This document shows positions 42,689-50,652 of a DNA stretch of 53,917 bases, piece after piece. The first letter of the stretch is position 1; each line of letters opens with the position of its first letter. The notes under the pieces were generated by a model. The model did not search any database. It had not been told where the DNA came from and saw only the letters and a list, made by a program, of their open reading frames with translations. Source of the DNA: Sphaerisporangium sp. (GTDB lineage Bacteria; Actinomycetota; Actinomycetes; Streptosporangiales; Streptosporangiaceae); the NCBI GenBank assembly GCA_025964675.1, contig JAOPYI010000143.1, forward strand, positions 1 through 53,917, read 5' to 3'. The position numbers and the translations under genes are program-made.

Positions 42689-44566
42689 ATGTCATCACTC
42701 CCGTGGTGGTGGACCAGGTCGCACACCACGACCGTCCCGATCCCCGCCGCGACCCCTCGCCGTGACGTCTCCGGCGCGGTCCCTCACAGTGACACCTCCG
42801 GTGCCGGTCCGAGCCATCCGGCGCGCGGATCCTCGGCGGGTCCCGCCGACCGGCGACGCCTCCTGCCGCGAACGCTCCGGCGCCTGGCCCTGGCGTCGGC
42901 GGCACTCGTCGCGGCCGCTGCCACGCTCTTCCCGACCGCGGCCGGGGCCGCCGACTACAAGGTGCTGGTGTTCTCCAAGACCGCCGGCTTCCGCCACGAC
43001 TCCATCCCCGCCGGCGTCCAGGCCATCCGCGACCTCGGGACGAGTGGCGGCTTCACCGTCACCGCCACAGAGGACGGCGCCGCCATCAGCACCGCGAGCC
43101 TGGCCCAGTACAAGGCCGTGGTCTTCCTCAGCACGACCGGTGACATGCTCGACGGCACGCAGCAGGCGGCCCTGCAGTCCTACGTCGACGGTGGCGGCGG
43201 CTTCGCCGGCATCCATGCCGCGGCGGACGCCGAGTACGGCTGGCCGTACTACGGGCAGCTCGTCGGCGCCTGGTTCGCCAGCCATCCCAACATCCAGCAG
43301 GCGACAGTCAGGACCGAGGACCGCGCGCACGCCGCGACCTCGCACCTCGGGCCGTCCTGGTCCAGGACCGACGAGTGGTACAACTACCGCGCCAACCCGC
43401 GCTCCGCCGTGCACGTCCTGCAGAATCTCGACGAGGGAAGCTACAGCGGCGGGTCCATGAGCGGCGACCACCCCATCACGTGGTGCCACCCGCAGGGCGC
43501 GGGCCGGTCCTTCTACACCGGCCTCGGCCACACCCAGGAGTCCTACGCCGATCCCGCCTTCAGAACGCTGCTGCTCGGCGGCATCGCCTACGCCGCCGGA
43601 GCGGTCAAGGCCGACTGCCGTCCTGAGAACGGGTACACGGCCATCTACAACGGTTCCACGAACGGCTGGTCGCAGGCGGGCCCCGGCTCGTTCACCAACA
43701 CGGACGCCACGCTGACCTCACGGGACGGCCTGGGAATGCTGTGGTACAGCGCCAAGGAGTACCACGCCTACTCGCTCAAACTCGACTGGAAGATGGACGG
43801 GGACGACAACTCAGGCGTGGTCGTCGGCTTCCCCGCCTCCAGCGATCCGTGGTCGGGGCTGAACAACGGTTACGAGGTGCAGATCGACGCCACCGACACG
43901 CCCGACAAGACGACCGGGTCGATCTACGGGATCAAGTCGGCCGACATCGCGGCGCGCGACGCGGCGCTCAACCCGCCGGGACGGTGGAACACCTACGAGC
44001 TGCTCGTCGAGGGCGAACGGCTGCAGGTGTTCCTGAACGGCGTGAAGATCAACGACTTCACCAACACCGACCCCGTACGCTCCCTCCAGCAGGGCTACAT
44101 CGGCATCCAGAACCACGGGACAGGCGACGAGGTGTCCTACCGGAACATCCGTGTCAAGGAGCTCGGCGGCGGTGGCGGCTCGGTGACCGTTGAAGGAGAG
44201 GCCTACACGTCCAACTCGGGCGTGCAGCAGGCGGACCACGCCGGGGCCAGCGGCGGAAAGACGCTGGGGTTCATCAACAACGGCGACTGGACGGGCTACT
44301 CCTCGGTCGACACGTCGGGGGCGAAGAACTTCAGCGTCCGCTTCTCCTCGGCCGGCTCGGGGGGCGCCATCCAGATCCGCTCTGGCTCGGCGACCGGCAC
44401 CCTGCTCGGCTCGGTGAACGTGCCGGTCACCGGCGGCTGGGAGACCTTCCAGACCGTCTCCACCACGCTGACCGGATCGGGGTCGGGACCGCTGTTCCTG
44501 GTCTTCACCGGCAGCGGCGGCAACTTCCTGTTCGACGTCGACACGTTCACGCTCAGCAAGGTCTGA
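42689..44566 (+). CDS. Secreted ThuA / DUF1080 / CBM6 multidomain protein
   Basis: A 625-aa exported carbohydrate-related protein. After an unusual 55-residue N-terminal extension comes a signal peptide (basic RRLLPRTLRR, hydrophobic core, AAGA-A cleavage near residue 87). Residues about 90-305 form a ThuA-like domain (KVLVFSKTAGFRHDSIPAG, GFAGIHAAADAEY). Residues about 314-488 form a DUF1080 concanavalin-like domain (3-keto-glycoside hydrolase family; DGDDNSGVVVGFP). A Gly linker leads to a CBM6-type sugar-binding domain (about 495-625; EGEAYTSNSGVQQADHAGAS). Likely acts outside the cell on oxidised or plant-derived sugars; activity unproven. A strong terminator follows. Confidence 0.88.
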   Translation: MSSLPWWWTRSHTTTVPIPAATPRRDVSGAVPHSDTSGAGPSHPARGSSAGPADRRRLLPRTLRRLALASAALVAAAATLFPTAAGAADYKVLVFSKTAGFRHDSIPAGVQAIRDLGTSGGFTVTATEDGAAISTASLAQYKAVVFLSTTGDMLDGTQQAALQSYVDGGGGFAGIHAAADAEYGWPYYGQLVGAWFASHPNIQQATVRTEDRAHAATSHLGPSWSRTDEWYNYRANPRSAVHVLQNLDEGSYSGGSMSGDHPITWCHPQGAGRSFYTGLGHTQESYADPAFRTLLLGGIAYAAGAVKADCRPENGYTAIYNGSTNGWSQAGPGSFTNTDATLTSRDGLGMLWYSAKEYHAYSLKLDWKMDGDDNSGVVVGFPASSDPWSGLNNGYEVQIDATDTPDKTTGSIYGIKSADIAARDAALNPPGRWNTYELLVEGERLQVFLNGVKINDFTNTDPVRSLQQGYIGIQNHGTGDEVSYRNIRVKELGGGGGSVTVEGEAYTSNSGVQQADHAGASGGKTLGFINNGDWTGYSSVDTSGAKNFSVRFSSAGSGGAIQIRSGSATGTLLGSVNVPVTGGWETFQTVSTTLTGSGSGPLFLVFTGSGGNFLFDVDTFTLSKV

Positions 44567-44580
44567 CGGTCGGACATCCG

Positions 44581-44608
44581 GCCGCGGAGGGCTCCGGCCC
44601 TCCGCGGC
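44581..44608. terminator. Strong bidirectional terminator hairpin
   Basis: GCCGCGGAGGGC and GCCCTCCGCGGC are perfect 12-bp inverses around TCCG, 14 bp after the ThuA-domain stop and 83 bp from the end of the converging YjbR gene. No T-run follows, as is common in GC-rich actinomycetes. Confidence 0.7.
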
Positions 44609-44690
44609 GCGCCCCGACCAGCCGAGGCCCGCCGTACGTCCGCGCCGCTCCGACGAGCCCTCGTTCAGGCCGATCACACGTGGCTCGAAG

Positions 44691-45035
44691 CTAGCGCCCG
44701 GCCTCGTGGGCCTCGACCAGCTCCTTGGGCGCCGTCAAGCACCATGCCTCCGTGACCAGCTCGAACAGCTCATCCGAGTCGATCTTCGCGAGCCGCACCA
44801 CGACCCACCCGAACCGGCCTGCGGTGAACTGGACCTCGAACACCTCCGGACGCTCCGCCACCAGCGCCATCTGCTCCTCGATCGTGGCCTTGAGGCCCAC
44901 GGTAACCGTCTTCTCCCACAGGTAGCCGAAGCCCTTGCCGCGCACCTTCAGCGAGGTCCAGCCGCCGCCGTCGCTCTGCTCGACCTCGGGGAGCCTGCCC
45001 AGCATCTCAAGGAACTCCTCAACATTCACGCCCAT
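44691..45035 (-). CDS. MmcQ/YjbR family DNA-binding-like protein
   Basis: A 114-aa cytosolic protein of the MmcQ/YjbR fold (CyaY-like, sometimes called DUF419). Recognised from FLEMLGRLPEVEQSD, the RGKGFGYLWEKTVTVGLK strand region and FGWVVVRLAKIDSDELFEL. The biochemical role of this family is not established. ATG 45035 (MGVNVEEF) is chosen; an in-frame ATG at 45068 is less likely. Confidence 0.8.
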   Translation of the reverse strand: MGVNVEEFLEMLGRLPEVEQSDGGGWTSLKVRGKGFGYLWEKTVTVGLKATIEEQMALVAERPEVFEVQFTAGRFGWVVVRLAKIDSDELFELVTEAWCLTAPKELVEAHEAGR

Positions 45036-45143
45036 GGCCCACATGTACCAGAGCGCTCTGACATTCATCCCGCGCGGGGCACCACGGCGAGTGCCGGGGC
45101 GCCCGGTCAGGGACCCGATGGGCGGCGGCCGAACCGGAGTGGC

Positions 45144-45941
45144 TCATACCTCGCTCGCTATGCCGCGTACCGCCCAGGCCCTGGCGGTGAGCGGAATAGA
45201 GCCATCCAGGCCGAAGGGCAGGCGGCCACGCAGCAGGTCGTGGAGCGCACGACGGCGCTCGTCGGTCAGGGACATGAGGTACCCGGGGGCCGGACCTTGG
45301 CCGCCCAGGAAAGGCCTCCAGTAGTCGTCGAAATCGGCGAACACGGTCGGCACCTCAATGGCCTGGACCGTTACGTCATCCATACCGGCATCCGCCCACA
45401 GTTCGGAGAGGGACTCCGGCCGGCACATCGGGAAGCGCCGGCCCTCGTCCAACTCGGCTGCGGCAGGGTCGAGGGCGCTGGCGGCATCCCAGAAGTACCG
45501 CAGCATCGCCATGCCCTCGGCGTAGTCCCAGACATAGGTAGCGGCCACACCGCCCGATACGGCGACCCGGGCGAACTCGGCCGCGGCGCGGCCCGGGTCG
45601 GGTACGAAGTTGAGCGCCAACCCGCTGACCACGGCGTCGAATCCGCGGTCGGGAAACGGCAGTGCCCGTGCGTCGCCGGCGCGGAAGCTTGACCGCGTGT
45701 CAACGATCCGAGCACGAGCGTTGGCCAGGAATCCCTCGGAGGTGTCCACGCCGACGACATCGGCGGGGTCCGCGAGGGCCAGTACCGTCCCGGTCAGCGC
45801 CCCGGTGCCACAACCCACATCCAGCCAACGCCTGCCCGCGGGCAAGTCGAGCCAGTGCAGAAAGGCTTCCGCGACGGGGCGACTCCACCGGCCCACGTAT
45901 GCCTCGTATGCGTCGCCAACAGACCAGACATCTTGCGCCAT
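45144..45941 (-). CDS. Class I SAM-dependent methyltransferase
   Basis: A 265-aa small-molecule-type methyltransferase of the UbiE/COQ5-like group. Motif I WLDVGCGTGALTG, the acidic VGVDTSEGFL, and motif post-II ALPFPDRGFDAVVSGLALNF are intact. The start at ATG 45941 (MAQDVWSVGDAYEAYVGRWSR) matches the usual N-terminus; upstream in-frame ATGs exist at 45953 and 45992. The acceptor is unknown. It stands 75 bp after the P450 gene on the same strand, so the two could be co-transcribed. Confidence 0.85.
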   Translation of the reverse strand: MAQDVWSVGDAYEAYVGRWSRPVAEAFLHWLDLPAGRRWLDVGCGTGALTGTVLALADPADVVGVDTSEGFLANARARIVDTRSSFRAGDARALPFPDRGFDAVVSGLALNFVPDPGRAAAEFARVAVSGGVAATYVWDYAEGMAMLRYFWDAASALDPAAAELDEGRRFPMCRPESLSELWADAGMDDVTVQAIEVPTVFADFDDYWRPFLGGQGPAPGYLMSLTDERRRALHDLLRGRLPFGLDGSIPLTARAWAVRGIASEV

Positions 45942-46068
45942 GGTGGCGAGCATACGACCGCTGCCTGTTCCCGGTTTCCGCTTCGCACTCATGTGCCGCT
46001 GACCATGCGCTACTCGCGGTCCGCAGCGGGCAGCGCGGGAACGGTCCTGTGAACAGGAAGGGCCGGAC

Positions 46069-47457
46069 TTAGCCGGGGGCGCTTGAGCGCGACCATGAGC
46101 GATGCGTTCCCATGGCCGCCTCAGGGCGGTGTGTCGGCGCGGTGGTCCGCACGTTGGCCATGATGAAGCCGCTTCGCGGTGCGGTCGGCATCCGCGTCAA
46201 CGGGTACCGCAGGTCCTGCGCGGGAACGTCGTAGTGCAGCCGGGTCAGCATCCGGGTGGCTGCCTTGAGGAGCTCGACGGCGACCCTCTCCCCGGCGCAG
46301 CGGTGCCCGGTGGCCGGGTCGCCGCCGCCCTGCGGGACGAAGGCGAAGGGGTCGGGTTCCCGGCCGGCGAACCGGTCGGGGTCGAAGCGGTGCGGGTCCC
46401 GCCACAGGGCGGGGTCGTGACATGTGCCGTAGACGTCCAGCACTACCATGCGGCGGCGGCGGACCCGTCGCCCCCGCCAGTGGAAGTCCCGCCGGGCCCG
46501 ATCACCCAGGGCCGGAGCGAACGGGTAGAGGCGGCGAACCTCGTGGGCGAACGCCTCCAACAGGTCCTCCTTCCCCTCGGCCAGCCGGGCACGCCACTCG
46601 GGATGATCGTGCAGCGCCAGCGCGGCGAAGGTGACGAACCAGGCCACCGCGACGGTGGGGCGGACGATGTTGAGAAGCTCCACCGCGGCGGTCCGCACGT
46701 CCAGCGGCTCGCCGTCGAGGTCCCGGTGGGACGCGACCACCTGCAGCGGGCTGCCGACCGGTGGGTTGAGTCGTCCTGCGCGGACCTCGCGGACCAGGCG
46801 CCGGGCCCACGGCTCGGCCCGCAGGCGTGCCAGGCGGGCGCGCAGCTGACGAGGCCCGAAGCTACCGAACCCATCCACGATCCGGGCCAGGTCTCGCGCC
46901 CGGGACGCGGCCTTGGCCGGCTTGATCGGGATGCCGGCCCAGGTGAACGCGGTCTCCCCGAGGGTCACCACGGCCTGGTCGAACAGGACGACGCGGCCGG
47001 ACTCCTCCCAGCGACCGGCCGCCGCCTGCCATCGTTCGGCGGCGATCTCCGACAGCGCGGCCAGGGCCGCGGGGTCGGCGGTCACCGACAGGAACATGGC
47101 CTTGCGGTGCCGGTGCTCCTCCCCGTCGAGGAGGTGCACGGCGCCCTCACCGAACAGCGTCCGCCGGATCGGGCGCGGCACCATCCTCGCCTGACGGACC
47201 TTTGAGCCGTCGTAGAACAGCCGCGCCGCCTCACGGCCGCGCATGCACAGGGCCCGCCGGCCGAACAGCCGTGTCTCGAACGTATCGGTGTTCCAGCGCT
47301 GGAAGCGGCGCACGAAGAAGGTGTAACCCTCGGCGAGGAACGCGACGCTGCGGTCCAGCACCGTCCGCGTGGGGACGCCGCCGTTCCGCACCTCGCCACG
47401 CCGGCCGAGTCGTTGTTTCCTCATATCGTTGCCGTACCCGGGGCCGCCGGTAGCCAT
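46069..47457 (-). CDS. CYP152-type P450 fatty-acid peroxygenase/decarboxylase candidate
   Basis: A 462-aa cytochrome P450 of the CYP152 peroxygenase family, which uses H2O2 directly on long-chain fatty acids. The haem loop VPQGGGDPATGHRCAGE places the Cys ligand at 387. In the I-helix, NIVRPTVAVAWFVTFAALAL keeps the Arg-Pro pair (R266, P267) that binds the substrate carboxylate in place of the usual acid-alcohol pair. The haem-distal segment LFGEGAVHLLDG aligns Phe102 and His108 with Phe79 and His85 of OleT, whereas the hydroxylases P450-BSbeta and P450-SPalpha have Gln at the His position. It may therefore form terminal alkenes as well as hydroxy acids. ATG 47424 is an alternative start. Confidence 0.9.
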   Translation of the reverse strand: MATGGPGYGNDMRKQRLGRRGEVRNGGVPTRTVLDRSVAFLAEGYTFFVRRFQRWNTDTFETRLFGRRALCMRGREAARLFYDGSKVRQARMVPRPIRRTLFGEGAVHLLDGEEHRHRKAMFLSVTADPAALAALSEIAAERWQAAAGRWEESGRVVLFDQAVVTLGETAFTWAGIPIKPAKAASRARDLARIVDGFGSFGPRQLRARLARLRAEPWARRLVREVRAGRLNPPVGSPLQVVASHRDLDGEPLDVRTAAVELLNIVRPTVAVAWFVTFAALALHDHPEWRARLAEGKEDLLEAFAHEVRRLYPFAPALGDRARRDFHWRGRRVRRRRMVVLDVYGTCHDPALWRDPHRFDPDRFAGREPDPFAFVPQGGGDPATGHRCAGERVAVELLKAATRMLTRLHYDVPAQDLRYPLTRMPTAPRSGFIMANVRTTAPTHRPEAAMGTHRSWSRSSAPG

Positions 47458-47514
47458 GCTGACGACGAAGTCAGCGTCGTCGCGCGCGGCCTCCGGACAC
47501 CAGGTCTCGCGTGT

Positions 47515-47718
47515 TCACGCCTCATGGGCCTGCTCGCCGTCTCTCGGCGTCCTCGTGGCCATCCGCCACCCGCCACCTTTGCACCCGTCAGGAAGCGGCG
47601 GAAACACATTGCCCTTGACGTCGGTCGACCAACGGTGGCCGTCTCCGGCGTCGCACTCGTAGATGCCGCTCTCCCGCACGTGCGTACCGGGATGGTGACT
47701 CTGTCCTGCTGCAGCCAT
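47515..47718 (-). CDS. Small Cys/His/Trp-rich protein
   Basis: A 67-aa protein I do not recognise by name. The core SGIYECDAGDGHRWSTDVKG, followed by NVFPPLPDGCKGGGWRM, has the Cys, His, Trp and Gly pattern of a small metal-binding or ribbon-like fold (two Cys, several His). It lies 57 bp upstream of the P450 start on the same strand, so the two are probably co-transcribed. Function unknown; composition and context support a real gene. Confidence 0.5.
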   Translation of the reverse strand: MAAAGQSHHPGTHVRESGIYECDAGDGHRWSTDVKGNVFPPLPDGCKGGGWRMATRTPRDGEQAHEA

Positions 47719-47801
47719 ACCAGCCGCCTACCCGGCCTGGTGTGCGGAGATGTCAGGCATTGCGGATCATTGGACCGGGCCAGGCATCGTGGATGCTTTC
47801 G

Positions 47802-48230
47802 CTACGGAAGAACCTCGGCCAGCTCTCTGGGCATGCTCGACTTGATGTCATCCCACTCGCCCTCGGTGACATAAAGCCTGAGAGCGTTGAGGACCGTTTC
47901 TATCAGCTGCTCGATACCGCCTTTGACCTCATAGGGAAACTCGCTTCGTACGCGGGCCAGGAACTCTTCTCTGCCCATTTTGACGGGGACACGGCTGGGG
48001 TCCCAGCCGTGGTAGTAGATGCCGCGGACCAGCATCGGGAGCTGAGCGCCGAGCTGCGCGGCCTCTTCGACGGTCAGGCGGTCACGCAATGCGTGCAGGA
48101 CCGCCCTCAAAGCGGCGTAGGACTGGTTCCGCCGTTCCTTCGGCCATCCGTACGCCTCTTCGATCTGCTTCAGCAGACGGTTGGTCTTGTCGACGGTGGT
48201 GTTGAAAGACGAGTAACCCGTTTCCGCCAT
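47802..48230 (-). CDS. DUF2267 domain-containing protein
   Basis: A 142-aa soluble protein of the DUF2267 family. The family pattern is clear: AYGWPKERRNQSYAALRAVL, HALRDRLTVEEAAQLGAQLP, then LVRGIYYHGWDPSRVPVK and the second helical half. ATG 48230 has AGGAGG 9 nt upstream. DUF2267 genes often stand near small heat-shock and universal stress genes, as here (Hsp20 0.8 kb away). Function unknown. Confidence 0.85.
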   Translation of the reverse strand: MAETGYSSFNTTVDKTNRLLKQIEEAYGWPKERRNQSYAALRAVLHALRDRLTVEEAAQLGAQLPMLVRGIYYHGWDPSRVPVKMGREEFLARVRSEFPYEVKGGIEQLIETVLNALRLYVTEGEWDDIKSSMPRELAEVLP

Positions 48231-48533
48231 CGGCTCTGCCTCCTGTCCATGCGGTTTGTGACTCGCGGCGCATCGTCGCGGTGCGTCACACGGCGAAGGG
48301 AAGGCTTCGCGCCCGCCGGCCGCGTGGAAGCCGCGATATCCGCGGTGGCGCTGTCTGAAGATCCGCCACGTGCGGTCATCGCGTCTGAACCATCGATGAG
48401 CGCGGCGGCTGGACGAACCGACCACTAAGCCGGCACGAGCACGTCGCATGACCCATTGCGTCCCCCTAACCTCATGCGAGATGTGGGGAATGGCGCACGG
48501 CACCCCTTGCCAGGGTCTGCCGCCGCCATGTGC
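48231..48533. other. 303-bp intergenic region upstream of DUF2267
   Basis: No gene is supported, although a frame is open through it. It holds a spaced dyad TGTGAC (48257-48262) and GTCACA (48285-48290) enclosing CGCG repeats, in the leader of the DUF2267 gene. The promoter for that gene should be here, but I cannot place it. Confidence 0.35.
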
Positions 48534-48773
48534 TCAGATCGGCTCCGAGGTCGCCTTCTCCGCCGCCTGATGCAAAGCGTCGGCCATGGCCAGGACGCCT
48601 TTGGGCTCGAAGACGAGCATGACCCGGCGTTCTTGTCCTGTGTCCCGGTCCACCGCGGCGACTTCCTGCACGACCACCCGGGCACTGATGGTGCCGTCCT
48701 CGGCGGGCACGTCCAGTGTGGCGACCCCGATGTCTACCTCGCGAGCGAACAGTTCTTCAAGGTCAACGGCCAT
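48534..48773 (-). CDS. Hypothetical small acidic protein
   Basis: A 79-aa protein without a recognised family. It is acidic, predicted beta-rich then helical (DIGVATLDVPAEDGTISARV, then VLAMADALHQAAEKA). The ATG is preceded 7 nt upstream by TAGCGT and no ribosome binding site, pointing to a leaderless transcript. It lies between DUF2267 and the divergent Hsp20 gene, so it may belong to the same stress response. Confidence 0.5.
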   Translation of the reverse strand: MAVDLEELFAREVDIGVATLDVPAEDGTISARVVVQEVAAVDRDTGQERRVMLVFEPKGVLAMADALHQAAEKATSEPI

Positions 48774-49038
48774 ATCTGCGACGCTACGTCCTGGTTCGGC
48801 GACCGTACACCTTGCCTACGCCTCGCCCGGTTAATGGTCTATCCAGCAATTGAGGCTCACCTCGCCGAGGCGGGGCCGGCGGGATGAGACCGGGTGTGGT
48901 TTCGATCGCCGTCGGGTATCTGTCACTGCGCAAGCAGCACTGTGCCGGCGGCCGCGCAGGTCGCGTTTCTCGATGGCCTCCTCGCGGGGACGAGGACGCC
49001 CATCCAAGCTTCTTCACCGATGACAACAGGGGGATGTC

Positions 49039-49533
49039 ATGACACTGCCGATGAGGCGCACCAGAGGTGGCCACCTGCACGGGGTCGAGCCGTCTCCGAT
49101 GCTGCGACGGGACGCTTTCGCCGACGTTCAGGACCTGCTCAACCGGATCGGATGGATGGTCCAGCAGACGGTCGACAACGAGGCCGAAGGTCCGTGGGTG
49201 CCCGTCGCCGAGATCGACGAGTCCGATGACGCCTACGTCGTCAAACTCGAGCTGCCCGGCGTCGGACCGGCGGACATCGAGATCGGGATCAGTGACCGCG
49301 AACTGTGCATCAACGGTGAGGTCCGTGAGCAGGAGGAAGGTTCCAACGCGCTACGGGTCCGGATGGGGCGGTTCCACTACCACACCTCACTGCCCTCCGA
49401 TGTGGACGAAGACAACGTGGACGCCTCAGTCGACGAAGGGGTCTTGACCGTGCGGATCCCCAAGGCCTCGCAAAGCCGGGCCCGTCGCATCGAGGTCGCG
49501 CACGGGCAATCCGAAGGCGCCGGGCGTACCTGA
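49039..49533 (+). CDS. Hsp20 family small heat-shock protein
   Basis: A 164-aa small heat-shock chaperone that holds unfolding proteins in large oligomers. The alpha-crystallin domain spans about residues 50-150: WVPVAEIDESDDAYVVKLEL at the start and the closing GVLTVRIPKA with the conserved GVL. The C-terminal tail is Arg/Gly-rich. ATG 49039 has a GGGGGA ribosome binding site 5-6 nt upstream. I see neither a CIRCE nor a HAIR element upstream, so control by HrcA or HspR is not supported. Confidence 0.93.
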   Translation: MTLPMRRTRGGHLHGVEPSPMLRRDAFADVQDLLNRIGWMVQQTVDNEAEGPWVPVAEIDESDDAYVVKLELPGVGPADIEIGISDRELCINGEVREQEEGSNALRVRMGRFHYHTSLPSDVDEDNVDASVDEGVLTVRIPKASQSRARRIEVAHGQSEGAGRT

Positions 49534-49602
49534 AAGGGACGGGGAGCGCCTGGCCCGCGAGATCGGCCACCGCCGCCACGGAGGGCCCTCCACGCCGGGG
49601 AC

Positions 49603-50652
49603 TCACGCAGCGGCGGTTTCGCGGCCGGGGAAGGTCGTCACCGGGCCGTTGACGGTGAGGTGTACGTGGGTGCCCGGATCAGGGGTGCGCGTTCCGCTGA
49701 CCCGGGCGGTGACGGTAGGGCCGTCCGGCTGGATCGTCATGGCGACGGTGGCGTCGTGGCCGAAGTAGGTCACCGCGCCGACCAAAGCGGGCACGCCCGT
49801 GCCGCCGTGGACGATCTCGATCTGCTCGGGACGGATCAGGACCTGGCCCTGCCCCTCCCCCGGCCCGCCGCGGACGCTGAGCACGCCGAGCGCGCACCGC
49901 GCCGTCCGGCCCGTTACGACGGCCGGCAGGAGCACCGCGTCGCCGACGAACCGCGCCACGGCGGAGTCGGCGGGGGTGGCGTACACCGCGCCGGGTGAGC
50001 CCACCTGTACCAGGCGGCCCTCCCGCATGACCGCGACCTGGTCGGCGAGGGACAGCGCCTCGTTCTGGTCGTGGGTGACCAGGAGCGCTGTCGCCCCGGC
50101 GGCGTGCAGCGCCTGCGCGACCGTCCGGCCGGTCGACAGCCGCAGGTTCGCGTCCAGGGAGGAGAACGGCTCGTCGAGCAGGACGACCGAGGGGTTCGGG
50201 GCCAGCGCCCGCGCGAGCGCGACGCGTTGCTGCTGGCCGCCCGACAGTTCGTGCGGGTACCGCTCGGCGGTGGAGGAGTGGAGCTCCACCAGGTCGAGCA
50301 GCTCGGCCAGGCGCTTCCGCGACCTTCGGGCGGCGGAGGGAAGGCCGAAGGTGATGTTGTCGGCGACGCGCAGATGCGGGAAGAGGGCACCCTCCTGCGG
50401 CACGTACCCGATGCGGCGCCGCTGGGGCGGGATGGCCGTATGCGGTTCGGACACCAGCAGGTCGCCGAAGGCGATCGTGCCCGCGTCGGGTGTGGTGAAG
50501 CCCGCGACCAGCCGCAGCAGGGTGGTCTTGCCGCAGCCGGACGGGCCGAGGATGGCGGTGAGAGCGCGGGCGGGCACATCGAGGTCGACGCCCGCCAGCG
50601 CCCGTACGGAGCCGAAGCTCTTGCTGAGCCGGCGGATGGTCAGGCCCGTCAT
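49603..50652 (-). CDS. Iron(III) ABC transporter ATP-binding protein
   Basis: A 349-aa FbpC-type ATPase. Walker A GPSGCGKTT, Q-loop, signature LSGGQQQRVALARAL, Walker B VVLLDEPFSSLD and the switch His in LLVTHDQNEAL are intact. A C-terminal TOBE-like domain (IRPEQIEIVHGG) follows. ATG 50652 overlaps the permease stop (ATGA). It energises import of ferric iron through the two-domain permease encoded upstream. Confidence 0.92.
   Translation of the reverse strand: MTGLTIRRLSKSFGSVRALAGVDLDVPARALTAILGPSGCGKTTLLRLVAGFTTPDAGTIAFGDLLVSEPHTAIPPQRRRIGYVPQEGALFPHLRVADNITFGLPSAARRSRKRLAELLDLVELHSSTAERYPHELSGGQQQRVALARALAPNPSVVLLDEPFSSLDANLRLSTGRTVAQALHAAGATALLVTHDQNEALSLADQVAVMREGRLVQVGSPGAVYATPADSAVARFVGDAVLLPAVVTGRTARCALGVLSVRGGPGEGQGQVLIRPEQIEIVHGGTGVPALVGAVTYFGHDATVAMTIQPDGPTVTARVSGTRTPDPGTHVHLTVNGPVTTFPGRETAAA

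Noticed and set aside
48257-48290. CRP-like TGTGAC/GTCACA dyad upstream of DUF2267
   Set aside because: The half-sites are 22 bp apart, far wider than the 6-bp spacing of a CRP site.
48840-49038. HAIR or CIRCE heat-shock operator before Hsp20
   Set aside because: No CTTGAGT-N7-ACTCAAG or TTAGCACTC-N9-GAGTGCTAA type repeat is visible.
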